This document shows positions 7,214 to 14,956 of a DNA stretch of 32,185 nucleotides, piece by piece. Source of the stretch: Flavisolibacter sp. (lineage in GTDB: Bacteria; Bacteroidota; Bacteroidia; Chitinophagales; Chitinophagaceae); contig JAQBNG010000030.1 in NCBI GenBank assembly GCA_028288675.1, positions 1 to 32,185 on the forward strand. The letters are read 5' to 3'. Below the pieces are notes generated by a model that saw nothing but the letters and a program-made list of their open reading frames with translations, did no database searches and was not told where the DNA came from. Numbering within the stretch: position 1 is the first letter of the stretch; every line of letters begins with the position of its first letter. The position numbers and the translations under genes are program-made.

Positions 7214-7444
7214 ATGAAAAAAGTACTAATGGTAATTGCAGTTGCTGGTTTTATGGCTTCTTGTAACAATGAAGCTGATTCAACAACAAGGACGAAAGAT
7301 TCTTTAGATTCAGTTACAAAGGCGACTACAAATGCTATTGATTCAAATGCTAATCAGGCAACTGAAAAAGTAGAAAACTTAAATGATTCTACTAAAAACT
7401 TATTGGATTCTACCAATAAAATGAAAGACAGCGCTACTCATTAA
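7214..7444 (+). CDS. Small lipoprotein 2 (Asp-Ser rich)
   Basis: 76 aa with signal peptide MKKVLMVIAVAGFMASC; lipidated Cys at 17. The mature chain is polar, without aromatic residues, and repeats D-S pairs (ADST, KDSLDSV, NDSTKNLLDSTNKMKDS). Probably disordered or helical in the periplasm. It follows lipoprotein 1 by 31 nt of A-rich leader with no Shine-Dalgarno and no promoter or terminator in between, so it is probably co-transcribed. It shares TRTKDSLDSV with TKDSTDSV of lipoprotein 3. Function unknown. Confidence 0.8.
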   Translation: MKKVLMVIAVAGFMASCNNEADSTTRTKDSLDSVTKATTNAIDSNANQATEKVENLNDSTKNLLDSTNKMKDSATH

Positions 7445-7485
7445 TTCAACCTCTTTCTATAAACAATCCAAAAATTAAACAACAC

Positions 7486-7722
7486 ATGAAAAAGTTCCTC
7501 GGAATTTTAGCTATTGCAGCCACATTAGTAGCTTGCGACAACTCTGCAAGCAGCGAGCAAAGAACAAAAGATTCTACTGACTCAGTAAGAAGAGTTGATA
7601 GCATCAACGCCGCTATGCCTGCTGCTCCTGCAACTATAACTCCTTCAACGGATTCTGGTGCTGGCACAACTGGTGCAGATACTTCTGGCGCAAGCAAAAT
7701 GTCTGCTGATACTACCAAGTAA
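7486..7722 (+). CDS. Small lipoprotein 3 (Asp-Ser/Ala-Thr rich)
   Basis: 78 aa. Signal peptide MKKFLGILAIAATLVAC; lipidated Cys at 17. The early mature part (EQRTKDSTDSVRRVDS) matches lipoprotein 2, while the rest is Ala/Pro/Thr/Gly rich and likely unstructured. It ends in DTTK, like lipoprotein 1. It lies 41 nt after lipoprotein 2 and is followed by an intrinsic terminator, closing the unit. Function unknown. Confidence 0.8.
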   Translation: MKKFLGILAIAATLVACDNSASSEQRTKDSTDSVRRVDSINAAMPAAPATITPSTDSGAGTTGADTSGASKMSADTTK

Positions 7723-7789
7723 TCACTTACAGACCGATTGCATGGCTGTGAGTTGAAAAATAGTTTTTTATGGCAAGCAATCGTTAGAT

Positions 7790-7819
7790 AGCTGTCCTGT
7801 TTTCAGGGCAGCTTTTTTT
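7790..7819 (+). terminator. Intrinsic terminator of the lipoprotein cluster
   Basis: A 10-bp stem (7790-7799 with 7804-7813, one G-T pair), a TTTT loop and a run of seven T. It follows lipoprotein 3 by about 67 nt. A second, looser inverted pair (CGATTGC/GCAATCG) lies just upstream. Confidence 0.85.
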
Positions 7820-8013
7820 AACCGCGGATGTTTAGGATTATATATGGATAAGCAGCATAGGTCGTTTGCAAACAATCCTGTTTTGGCTTAAAAAGCCTGA
7901 CCCCCTCTAACTTTTCGCGTTTTATTTACTCACGCAACTTACTGGCAGTAGATTTAGTGATAATGGATAGATAAAATCCTTACAATCCATTTATAATCCC
8001 ACCAATCTGCGGT
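7820..8013. other. Gene-free DNA before the helicase
   Basis: Together with the terminator, this fills a 312-bp gap. AT-rich, with stops in all frames. I see no further gene, RNA structure or repeat beyond a weak GGCTT/AAGCC hairpin near 7883-7897. Long helicase leaders are common for cold-inducible DEAD-box genes, but nothing specific is recognisable here. Confidence 0.4.
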
Positions 8014-8021
8014 TACCTTTG
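8014..8021 (+). promoter_or_regulatory. -7 box of the DEAD-box helicase gene
   Basis: TACCTTTG matches TAnnTTTG exactly and lies 14 nt before the ATG at 8035, predicting a leader of only about 6 nt. No clear -33 element was found. Confidence 0.6.
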
Positions 8022-8034
8022 CACAAATTATTTT

Positions 8035-9714
8035 ATGGCTACATTCGGTGAGCTTGGACTCAATGAACAGATATTAAAGGCAGTTGAGGAACTCGGCTAT
8101 ATACAACCAACTCCTATCCAGGAAAAAGCAATACCTGTGCTATTGTCAGGTACCAAAGATTTAATTGGACTTGCACAAACGGGCACGGGTAAAACCGCCG
8201 CTTTTGGTTTGCCCCTGTTACAGTTAATTGACATAGAAAAAAAACATCCACAGGCATTGGTCGTTTGTCCTACACGGGAGCTCTGCATGCAAATTGTAAA
8301 TGAGCTGGAACTTTTTAAAAAGCATTCAAAAGGTATAAATGTAGTGGCTGTTTACGGCGGTTCCTCCATCTCAATGCAAATCCGTGATATACGTCGCGGA
8401 GTGCAAATTGTGGTAGCAACCCCCGGCCGTTTAATTGACCTTATAGAGCGCAAGGCAATTAATCTTGAAGAGATCAGCTACGTTGTGCTTGACGAGGCCG
8501 ACGAAATGCTGAACATGGGTTTCCAGGATGATATAGAATTTATTTTAAAGAATACGCCAAAACGCGAAAGCACCTGGTTGTTCAGCGCCACTATGCCAGC
8601 CGAGATCCGTAACGTTAGTAAGCGTTACATGAAATCTCCGGAAGAGATTACCGTGGGTAAGAAGAATACTGCTAATAAAGACGTAGATCATCAATTTGTA
8701 GTTACCTCGGCGCAACACCGTTATGAGACACTGAAGCGCATCATTGATTTCAACCCGGGAATGTATGGTATCATCTTTACCCGGACAAAATTGGATGCAC
8801 AGGAAGTTGCTGAAAAATTAACAAGAGAAGGATATGATATTGATGCCCTGCACGGCGACCTTACGCAGCAGCAGCGTAACAAAGTAATGGATGAGTTCAG
8901 GGAGAAAACCTTGCAGCTTTTAATTGCGACAGACGTTGCAGCACGTGGTATTGATGTAGTAGGCATTACTCATGTTATTAACTACGAGTTGCCTGATGAT
9001 ATTGAGGTTTACACTCACCGTAGCGGCCGTACAGGCCGTGCCGGTAAAACAGGTGTGTGTCTTTCTATCGTTCACACCCGTGAAACTGGCCGCATCCGCC
9101 AGATTGAACGTATGGCACAGGTTCCGTTCAATAAGCTGGAAATTCCAACAGGTAAAGATGTTTGCCGCAAGCAATTCTTTTACTTTATGGATAAATTATT
9201 ATCAACTGACATTAGTCATGGCGATTATGAAACTTACCTGCCTATGCTCTCCGAAAAGTTTGCGGACGTAAGCAAAGAGGAAGTATTAAAGAGAGTGGCA
9301 GCACTTGAGTTTGACCGCTTTTTAAAATACTACGAAAACTCTGAAGACCTGAATGCCCGTGAACGCAGCCGCGATGACAGGGGCAGGCAACAGGAAGGAA
9401 GAGGTGAAAGGACTTCTGATAGAACACGTGATACCCGTGGCCGCGACCGCGAATATGGTGGCGGTGGTAACAGTACCCGCCTGTTTGTGAACCTCGGTAC
9501 AAAAGATGGATTTTATAAAGCAAGCTTCCTGCAATTTATTCTGGATATGAGCGATTTAAGCAAAGAGGTTTTAGGTCGTATCGATATGAAAGAAATGAAC
9601 TCGTGGATTGAAGTGGAAAAAGGGGCGGCAGCTAAAATGATCGGTGCCGTTGATGGTAAGAAGTATAAGGGTAGAAGAATACGGATGAATGAAGCCGATT
9701 CAGTAAGGCGATAA
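8035..9714 (+). CDS. deaD: DEAD-box RNA helicase with DbpA-type RNA-binding domain
   Basis: ATP-dependent RNA unwinding, probably in ribosome assembly or RNA decay. Helicase motifs appear in order: Q motif PTPIQ, Walker A AQTGTGKT (47-54), PTRELC, TPGR, DEAD (about 152-155), SAT (about 184-186), IIFTRT, ATDVAARGIDV and HRSGRTGRAG (about 329-338). A basic Arg/Asp/Gly-rich linker (about 445-480, many RGR/RDR) leads to a C-terminal RRM-like domain of the DbpA type (about 484-555: RLFVNLGTKDGF...GRRIRM). This is the CsdA/DeaD layout. 559 aa, intact, monocistronic, with a terminator 40 nt after the stop. Confidence 0.96.
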   Translation: MATFGELGLNEQILKAVEELGYIQPTPIQEKAIPVLLSGTKDLIGLAQTGTGKTAAFGLPLLQLIDIEKKHPQALVVCPTRELCMQIVNELELFKKHSKGINVVAVYGGSSISMQIRDIRRGVQIVVATPGRLIDLIERKAINLEEISYVVLDEADEMLNMGFQDDIEFILKNTPKRESTWLFSATMPAEIRNVSKRYMKSPEEITVGKKNTANKDVDHQFVVTSAQHRYETLKRIIDFNPGMYGIIFTRTKLDAQEVAEKLTREGYDIDALHGDLTQQQRNKVMDEFREKTLQLLIATDVAARGIDVVGITHVINYELPDDIEVYTHRSGRTGRAGKTGVCLSIVHTRETGRIRQIERMAQVPFNKLEIPTGKDVCRKQFFYFMDKLLSTDISHGDYETYLPMLSEKFADVSKEEVLKRVAALEFDRFLKYYENSEDLNARERSRDDRGRQQEGRGERTSDRTRDTRGRDREYGGGGNSTRLFVNLGTKDGFYKASFLQFILDMSDLSKEVLGRIDMKEMNSWIEVEKGAAAKMIGAVDGKKYKGRRIRMNEADSVRR

Positions 9715-9753
9715 CAATTCACGTTTAGGTACTCGCTCTTGCGCAATATTTAT

Positions 9754-9788
9754 AAAACTCAATCATTTAATTGTGATTGAGTTTTTTT
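9754..9788 (+). terminator. Intrinsic terminator after the helicase gene
   Basis: Stem of 12 bp (AAAACTCAATCA, 9754-9765, with its complement 9774-9785), an 8-nt loop and a T7 tail. A second hairpin built on the same CTCAA/TTGAG core occurs at 24355-24388. Confidence 0.85.
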
Positions 9789-9917
9789 ATGAACCATAGG
9801 GATGAATATCTATTTGGCTACTGTTGCGTCGCACTCTTGTACGCTTTGTAATTCTATTCGCTATCGTGCAATAACTCTTCAAAAATTCAATCTCACTGTT
9901 ATCATAAACACTCCTTC

Positions 9918-10040
9918 TTGTCATCCCGACGCAGGAGGGATCTGAGCTAAACATTGTAAGCAAATACTGCTGCCAGGTTTACGCTTCGGAGCAGTCGTTT
10001 ACGATGCAGTGCAATGATCCCTCCTGCGTCTGGATGACAA
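9918..10040. repeat. 123-bp inverted-repeat element (MITE/REP-like)
   Basis: Two 25-bp arms, 9918-9942 and 10016-10040, are inverted copies with one mismatch. Each reads outside-in as TTGTCATCC then GACGCAGGAGGGATC. The 73-bp centre has no ORF of note and holds smaller palindromic pieces (CTGCT...AGCAG). Arms of the GTCATCC...GGAGGGATCT type are, to my recollection, dispersed in Bacteroidota genomes; that is memory, not a search. It sits alone in a gene-free stretch and encodes no transposase, so if mobile it would need a partner in trans. Confidence 0.75.
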
Positions 10041-10293
10041 ACAACCCTACTGCCAAATAGCAATTTTAAAGTAGCGCAGCGGCAACGGAGCGTCGCCAAT
10101 GTCGCTTCATAGTAGTAATTAAGCTGGTTACTAAAACAAAAGACGTAGTATATCGCAATTGCATTTCGTTCATATAAAAATCCCTTCTTAATTTTACTGC
10201 CAGGCTTAACAACAGGATACATAATTTTATAGGCTAAAAAGTCATCTAAGCAAATTAGTGCTGTAGCATCATCCAACTAAAGTTTACCAGTTC
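10041..10293. other. Gene-free DNA before aroB
   Basis: With 9789-9917 and the inverted-repeat element, this forms a gap of about 500 bp. An antisense open frame across it is not credible because it runs through the repeat arm. There is GC-richer sequence near 10072-10110 (GCGCAGCGGCAACGGAGCG) that could be repeat debris. No exact TAnnTTTG box was found near aroB, so its promoter is not identified. Confidence 0.35.
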
Positions 10294-11304
10294 ATGCAAA
10301 CCAGGAAAGTCAGTTTTAGCAGGCAAACCACTAACTTTTATTTTGGCGCTACCTTCTCTGATATAAAAAATTTTTCATCTCAAAAAACCACAGTTCTCAT
10401 CACAGATGAAAACGTATTCGCCGCACATAAAAAATTGTTTAAAAGCTGGAATGTTATCGTATTAGATCCAGGCGAGGAATATAAAGTACAGGCCACAGTT
10501 GATTCTATTATTCAGCAGTTAATTGAAATGAAGGCCGACCGCACCTGGACGCTGATTGGCGTTGGCGGCGGTGTAATAACTGATATGACAGGTTATGTGG
10601 CTTCTGTTTTTTTACGCGGCCTTTCATTTGGTTTTGTGCCTACAACTTTATTAGGGATGGTTGATGCAGCCATTGGTGGCAAAAATGGAATTGATGTGGG
10701 GCTCTTTAAAAACATGGTGGGTACTATCACCCAACCTTCTTTTCTTTTGTATGATGTTAGTCTTTTAAAAACGCTACCTGACAATGAATGGTATAATGGC
10801 TTCGCCGAGATTATTAAACATGCTGCAATAATGGATGCAGCAATGTTTAAAGAATTAGAAAAAAGAAGCGTATCATTTTTTCAAAAAGGCAAGCCCGCTT
10901 TGCAGGCATTGGTGCAACGGAACGCTTTATTAAAAGCAAAGGTTGTAAAAGAAGATGAGTTTGAAAAGGGGCGGCGACGGCTACTGAACTTTGGCCATAC
11001 CCTGGGACATGCACTGGAAAAACAATGTGAGTTAATGCATGGCGAAGCTGTTGCGATCGGGATGGCTTTTGCAGCTAAACTTTCAGGTGATCTGATAGGA
11101 TTTAAAGGAGCTGATAGATTAGTAAGGTTGATTGAACAATATCACTTACCGGTTTCTACCCACTACGATAAAGAAAAAGCATTTCATTTATTGGTAAGCG
11201 ATAAAAAAAAGGAGGGAGAACAGATCAATTTCATCCTTCTTGAAAAGCTTGGTAAGGCAGTAAGTAAAAAAATATCACTTCCAGAAATTTATAAAGCTAT
11301 TTAA
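10294..11304 (+). CDS. aroB: 3-dehydroquinate synthase
   Basis: Second step of the shikimate pathway: DAHP to 3-dehydroquinate, NAD and metal dependent. GVGGGVITDMTGYVAS and RGLSFGFVPTTLLGMVDAAIGGKNGID are the NAD- and substrate-binding signatures. Metal ligands fit the Glu in NGFAEIIKH, the His in FGHTLGHALE and the His in HGEAVAIGM. 336 aa, slightly short but complete. The stop TAA (11302-11304) shares its last base with the aroA ATG, so it is the first gene of an overlapping aro operon. Confidence 0.95.
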   Translation: MQTRKVSFSRQTTNFYFGATFSDIKNFSSQKTTVLITDENVFAAHKKLFKSWNVIVLDPGEEYKVQATVDSIIQQLIEMKADRTWTLIGVGGGVITDMTGYVASVFLRGLSFGFVPTTLLGMVDAAIGGKNGIDVGLFKNMVGTITQPSFLLYDVSLLKTLPDNEWYNGFAEIIKHAAIMDAAMFKELEKRSVSFFQKGKPALQALVQRNALLKAKVVKEDEFEKGRRRLLNFGHTLGHALEKQCELMHGEAVAIGMAFAAKLSGDLIGFKGADRLVRLIEQYHLPVSTHYDKEKAFHLLVSDKKKEGEQINFILLEKLGKAVSKKISLPEIYKAI

Positions 11305-12572
11305 TGCAGGAAACTATTTCTCCTTCGGAAATAAAAGGAACGATTACAGCACCGGCTTCTAAAAGCGCCATGCAGCGGGCTTGTGCAGCGGCTTTATTAA
11401 AAGGCGGCAAAACTGTTTTACATAACCCCGGTATCTCAAACGATGATGAAGCGGCCTTGGATATTATACAACAGTTGGGTGCTTCTGTAGAAAAGAAGGA
11501 GGATACAATAGTCATTCACAGCAACGGCGTCAAGCCCAGCTCCAATGAAATTAATTGTGGGGAGAGTGGCTTATCGGTGCGCATGTTTACGCCCATTGCA
11601 GCTTTAAGTGCTGAACCTATAACAGTATCAGGAAGGGGAAGTTTAGTCAAGCGTCCTTTGTCATTTTTTACAGAAGTATTACCGCAGTTAAGTGTACGCT
11701 GTGATAGTAAAGAAGGGTTTCTTCCCTTACATATAAAGGGCCCGCTTCAGCCAAAAGATATTGAAGTGGATGGCTCTCTCTCCTCACAATTTTTAACCGG
11801 GTTATTATTTGCTTATTCTGCTGCCGGAACTAGAAATGTAACCATCACGGTTCGCAACCTGAATAGCAAACCGTATATTGATTTGACCTTGCAGGTGATG
11901 AAGGATTTTGGTTTGCTCTTACCAATTAATAATAACTACGAGTCATTTTTCTTTCCTGGTAAACCAATCACTCAATCAACTAATAAACCAATCAACTACA
12001 CCGTAGAAGCTGATTGGAGCGGAGCTGCTTTTTTATTAGTAGCAGGCGCAATAGCTGGCGATATAATAGTAAAAGGCCTTGATGTTTTTTCTACGCAAGC
12101 TGATAAAGCAATACTCCAGCCACTGATGCAATGTGGAGTAAATATTAGTGTTGAATCAGAACAGATTCATATTCGCAAAACTGCTTTAAAGCCATTCCAT
12201 TTTAATGCAACGGATTGTCCTGATCTATTTCCCCCACTTGTTGCTTTAGCAGCCTATTGCGACGGAACATCTGTAATTGAAGGTGTGCACCGGTTAACTC
12301 ATAAAGAAAGTAACCGTGCCCAAACTTTGCAGGAAGAATTTGGAAAGATGGGGGTGGAAATTACTTTCCAGGATGATCTAATGATGATAAAAGGGGGAGG
12401 CATCATAAAAGGGGCATCCGTTCATTCCCGTCACGACCATCGTATTGCTATGGCTTGTGCAGTTGCGGCGTTAGGCGCAGACGGTGAAGTGATCATTGAG
12501 CAAGCGGATGCCGTGAATAAATCATACCCGCAGTTTTGGGAACATCTCCGGTATCTTACAAATCATGAATGA
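11304..12572 (+). CDS. aroA: 3-phosphoshikimate 1-carboxyvinyltransferase (EPSP synthase)
   Basis: Joins shikimate-3-phosphate and phosphoenolpyruvate. Motifs: PASKSAMQRA (shikimate phosphate/PEP Lys), ESGLSVRMFTP, SLSSQFLTGLL, the Asp in YTVEADWSGAAFL, RLTHKESNRAQTL and HDHRIAMACAVAAL. 422 aa, normal length. Residues 220-231 (KPITQSTNKPIN) just before the catalytic DWSGAA strand are an imperfect repeat with codons unlike their surroundings, probably a small inserted tract in a surface loop. Overlaps aroB by 1 nt and the next gene by 8 nt. Confidence 0.95.
   Translation: MQETISPSEIKGTITAPASKSAMQRACAAALLKGGKTVLHNPGISNDDEAALDIIQQLGASVEKKEDTIVIHSNGVKPSSNEINCGESGLSVRMFTPIAALSAEPITVSGRGSLVKRPLSFFTEVLPQLSVRCDSKEGFLPLHIKGPLQPKDIEVDGSLSSQFLTGLLFAYSAAGTRNVTITVRNLNSKPYIDLTLQVMKDFGLLLPINNNYESFFFPGKPITQSTNKPINYTVEADWSGAAFLLVAGAIAGDIIVKGLDVFSTQADKAILQPLMQCGVNISVESEQIHIRKTALKPFHFNATDCPDLFPPLVALAAYCDGTSVIEGVHRLTHKESNRAQTLQEEFGKMGVEITFQDDLMMIKGGGIIKGASVHSRHDHRIAMACAVAALGADGEVIIEQADAVNKSYPQFWEHLRYLTNHE
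11961..11996 (+). repeat. Short repeat tract inside aroA
   Basis: The decamer AAACCAATCA occurs at 11961 and again at 11985, 24 nt apart and in the same frame, with CTCAATCAACTAAT between them. CAAT/CAAC-rich and similar in flavour to the heptamer tracts elsewhere, but its 7-nt phase is not clean, so kinship is a guess. Confidence 0.45.
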
Positions 12573-13257
12573 CTCTACAATCATCCTGGATTCCTGGCAG
12601 GCAAATGCCCATAACTGGATAGCCACTATAGATAACAATGAACTGGAGAGCCGGCGCCTTGTAACTAATGATGCTATTATTACTAAAATACTCAGTTATG
12701 ATCCCCGAAAGGTTTTAGATCTTGGTTGCGGCGAAGGCTGGCTAAGCAGGGCGCTGCGTAAGCATGGAATAGAGGTTTATGGGACTGATGCTATTAAAGA
12801 ATTAGTAGATGCGGCGATAGCAAAAGACGGCCCTTTTTATTCTCAGTATAGTTATGAGGAGATAACAGCAGGCAAACATAGTTTTCCATTTCTTTTTGAT
12901 GCCATTGTTATCAATTTCGCTTTGCTTGATAAAGAAACATCAGCCGCATTAATTCACTACCTGCCCAGGATTTTAGTTGGAGGCGGAATGGTGTTTATTC
13001 AAACATTGCACCCACTTGTAATTGTTTCTTCTGAAGCATACAAATCCGGTTGGAAAGACGGTAACTGGGCAGGTATGAAACGCGATTTCGTTCAGCCTTA
13101 TCAATGGTATTTTAGAACCACTGAAGACTGGGTAAAGCTTTTTACAGAGGCCCGCTATAATATAAAGGAGATAGGTGAACCTGTTCATCCGGATACGGGC
13201 AAGCCATTATCAATTATTTTTGTTTTAGGAGCACTAACATCAACAAATAAAATATGA
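12565..13257 (+). CDS. SAM-dependent methyltransferase of unknown substrate
   Basis: 230 aa class I methyltransferase. The SAM site is VLDLGCGEGWLSRAL (motif I, about residues 51-65), followed by the acidic VYGTDAI (motif II), DAIVINFALLD (motif IV) and a late aromatic segment. The substrate is not evident; a UbiG/UbiE-like or small-molecule methylase is possible. It overlaps aroA by 8 nt and aroC by 4 nt (ATGA), so it is a true internal member of the aro operon. No essential shikimate-pathway step needs a methyltransferase. Confidence 0.88.
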   Translation: MNDSTIILDSWQANAHNWIATIDNNELESRRLVTNDAIITKILSYDPRKVLDLGCGEGWLSRALRKHGIEVYGTDAIKELVDAAIAKDGPFYSQYSYEEITAGKHSFPFLFDAIVINFALLDKETSAALIHYLPRILVGGGMVFIQTLHPLVIVSSEAYKSGWKDGNWAGMKRDFVQPYQWYFRTTEDWVKLFTEARYNIKEIGEPVHPDTGKPLSIIFVLGALTSTNKI

Positions 13258-14252
13258 ATTCATTCGGACGCCTGTTCAGGGTTAGCATTTTTGGCGAGTC
13301 GCACGGGCCCTCGGTAGGGATAATTATTGATGGTTGTCCGGCTGGATTAAAATTGAGCGAAGAAGATTTTACAGAAGATATTGAAAGGCGAAAAGGCGGA
13401 CTCCAAAAAGGTACTACGCCGCGCAAAGAAGATGACAAGCCTATTTTTTTAAGCGGCGTTTTTAACGGTTGTACTACCGGGGCTCCCTTGACTATCATCT
13501 TTGAAAATAATAATACACGTTCTACGGATTATGAAAAGGGCAGGGCCGTTCCCCGGCCCGGACATGCTGATTTTGTTGCGCACCATAAGTTTGGTGGCTT
13601 CGAAGACTTCAGAGGAGGCGGGCACTTTAGCGGAAGACTCACGGTTTGTTTAGTAGGAGCGGGAGTTGTTGCGAAAAAGCTCTTAGAGACAATTGAAGTC
13701 ACCTCGAAAATTATTGAGATTGGCGGAGAGTCTGACATTGAAGCCGGCCTTCAAAAAGCTATCACTGCGAAAGACTCTGTCGGAGGCATTGTGGAATGCA
13801 CGGTAACGAACTTACCACTAGGCTTGGGACAGCCTTTTTTTGATTCTGTAGAATCGCAAATTGCCCACGCAGTATTTTCTATTCCGGCAATAAAAGGAAT
13901 TGAATTTGGTGCCGGCTTTGCGGCAGCAAAAATGTTTGGAAGCCAACATAACGACGCCATTATTGATGCTGATGGGACTACGGCAACCAATCATGCCGGT
14001 GGCATTGTAGGCGGAATATCCAACGGGGCTGATTTAGTTTTTCGTGTTGTGGTAAAGCCAACATCATCAACACCTATTGAACAGGAAAGCTGGAATTGGG
14101 AAACCAATCAAGTAGAAAAATTTTCCATTAAAGGCCGACATGATCTGTGCATTGCACTGCGGGTGCCTCCCGTACTTGAAGCCGTAGCTGCAATTGTTTT
14201 AGCAGACCTCATGTTGCAGGAGCAACAGATTTCTTCATCAGTACTTCGCTAA
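13254..14252 (+). CDS. aroC: Chorismate synthase
   Basis: Converts EPSP to chorismate with reduced FMN. The start MNSFGRLFRVSIFGESHGPSVG contains the family signature GESHG. RPGHADF and FRGGGHFSGRL follow; here HFSGRLT replaces the RSSARET of proteobacterial enzymes, a variant I believe is normal for this lineage. The C-terminal GRHDLCIALRVPPVLEA is the flavin/substrate motif. 332 aa. Translationally coupled to the methyltransferase by an ATGA overlap. Its 3' end overlaps the convergent dipeptidase gene by 15 nt and no terminator separates them. Confidence 0.95.
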   Translation: MNSFGRLFRVSIFGESHGPSVGIIIDGCPAGLKLSEEDFTEDIERRKGGLQKGTTPRKEDDKPIFLSGVFNGCTTGAPLTIIFENNNTRSTDYEKGRAVPRPGHADFVAHHKFGGFEDFRGGGHFSGRLTVCLVGAGVVAKKLLETIEVTSKIIEIGGESDIEAGLQKAITAKDSVGGIVECTVTNLPLGLGQPFFDSVESQIAHAVFSIPAIKGIEFGAGFAAAKMFGSQHNDAIIDADGTTATNHAGGIVGGISNGADLVFRVVVKPTSSTPIEQESWNWETNQVEKFSIKGRHDLCIALRVPPVLEAVAAIVLADLMLQEQQISSSVLR

Positions 14253-14948
14253 TTTTTTAAACGATAGATCAAGCACGTCATAATTACGATCATTTGAAAA
14301 GCTATAATGCCACCACTCCGTTTCCAATGCACGAAAGCCATGTTTCTCCATTATTGTTTTTAATAACAAGCGGTTTTTTAAAACATCACCAGGTAAGTCT
14401 TTAAATGTATGATGAGCTGTGTCGGTAAAGTTGTCAAAACCCGTTCCCATATTTAATTCTTTACCGGTTTTAACCGCTATTAAAGTAACGTCAACAGCAA
14501 GTCCCCGGTTATGCCCTGAACCTTTTGCGGGGTTGGCTACGTAACGTTCGTCGCCAATAAGTTCCCACATTTTTTTAGTAACGCTGTAAGGGCGGTATGC
14601 ATCCCATACTTTTAATCCATAGCCTTCGGCAAGTAACAATTCCTGCTGTACTTTTTGCAGCGCCTGTGCTGCCGTAACCCGTATAAAAGTTCTATCGCCA
14701 TCCTTGTACAATTTCTTACCGGTGAAATTATTTTTGGTGGCGTAACGCAGGTCATAAACCACACGCGGCAGCCAGGTTTTTACTTCCGTCATCTTCTGCA
14801 GGCTGTCATGTTCAACACTTTTTTTATATCCTTTAACACTACTGACAACTGTAAGTTCCTGTGCAAATGATGGTTGCATATGCAGGAACAAACCGATTAA
14901 AAAAAATAAGTAGAAATATTTTATATTGAACTGTATTTTGTGCATCAT
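14238..14948 (-). CDS. D-Ala-D-Ala dipeptidase (VanX/DdpX-like), secreted
   Basis: 236 aa. Signal peptide at 1-29 (hydrophobic YFYLFFLIGLFLHM, then SFAQ), so periplasmic. Zinc and catalytic residues of the VanX/DdpX family: SGHNRGLAVDV with His146 and Asp153, and EWWH with Glu211 and His214. The conserved Arg in AYRP is R119. The family cleaves D-alanyl-D-alanine released from peptidoglycan; a housekeeping recycling role is more likely than vancomycin resistance because no vanHA-type partners are present. Its ATG is 8 nt from the divergent L,D-transpeptidase ATG. Confidence 0.9.
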   Translation of the reverse strand: MMHKIQFNIKYFYLFFLIGLFLHMQPSFAQELTVVSSVKGYKKSVEHDSLQKMTEVKTWLPRVVYDLRYATKNNFTGKKLYKDGDRTFIRVTAAQALQKVQQELLLAEGYGLKVWDAYRPYSVTKKMWELIGDERYVANPAKGSGHNRGLAVDVTLIAVKTGKELNMGTGFDNFTDTAHHTFKDLPGDVLKNRLLLKTIMEKHGFRALETEWWHYSFSNDRNYDVLDLSFKKLAKY

Positions 14949-14956
14949 TGTAACTT

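Noticed and set aside
7446-7718. Antisense frame over lipoprotein 3
   Set aside because: The plus strand has a clear signal peptide and lipobox; the antisense frame is Ala/Val-rich from complementary codons.
9242-9523. Open antisense frame opposite the helicase tail
   Set aside because: A shadow of the Arg/Gly-rich linker coding; composition (His/Cys/Gly-rich) is unlike a protein, and the plus frame is clearly the gene.
9947-10276. Open antisense frame of 109 codons before aroB
   Set aside because: It runs through one arm of the inverted-repeat element and has no recognisable protein pattern, so it is a by-product of the repeat.
14238-14948. Vancomycin resistance (vanX) locus
   Set aside because: No vanH, vanA-type ligase or two-component genes are nearby; DdpX-like dipeptidases are common housekeeping genes.
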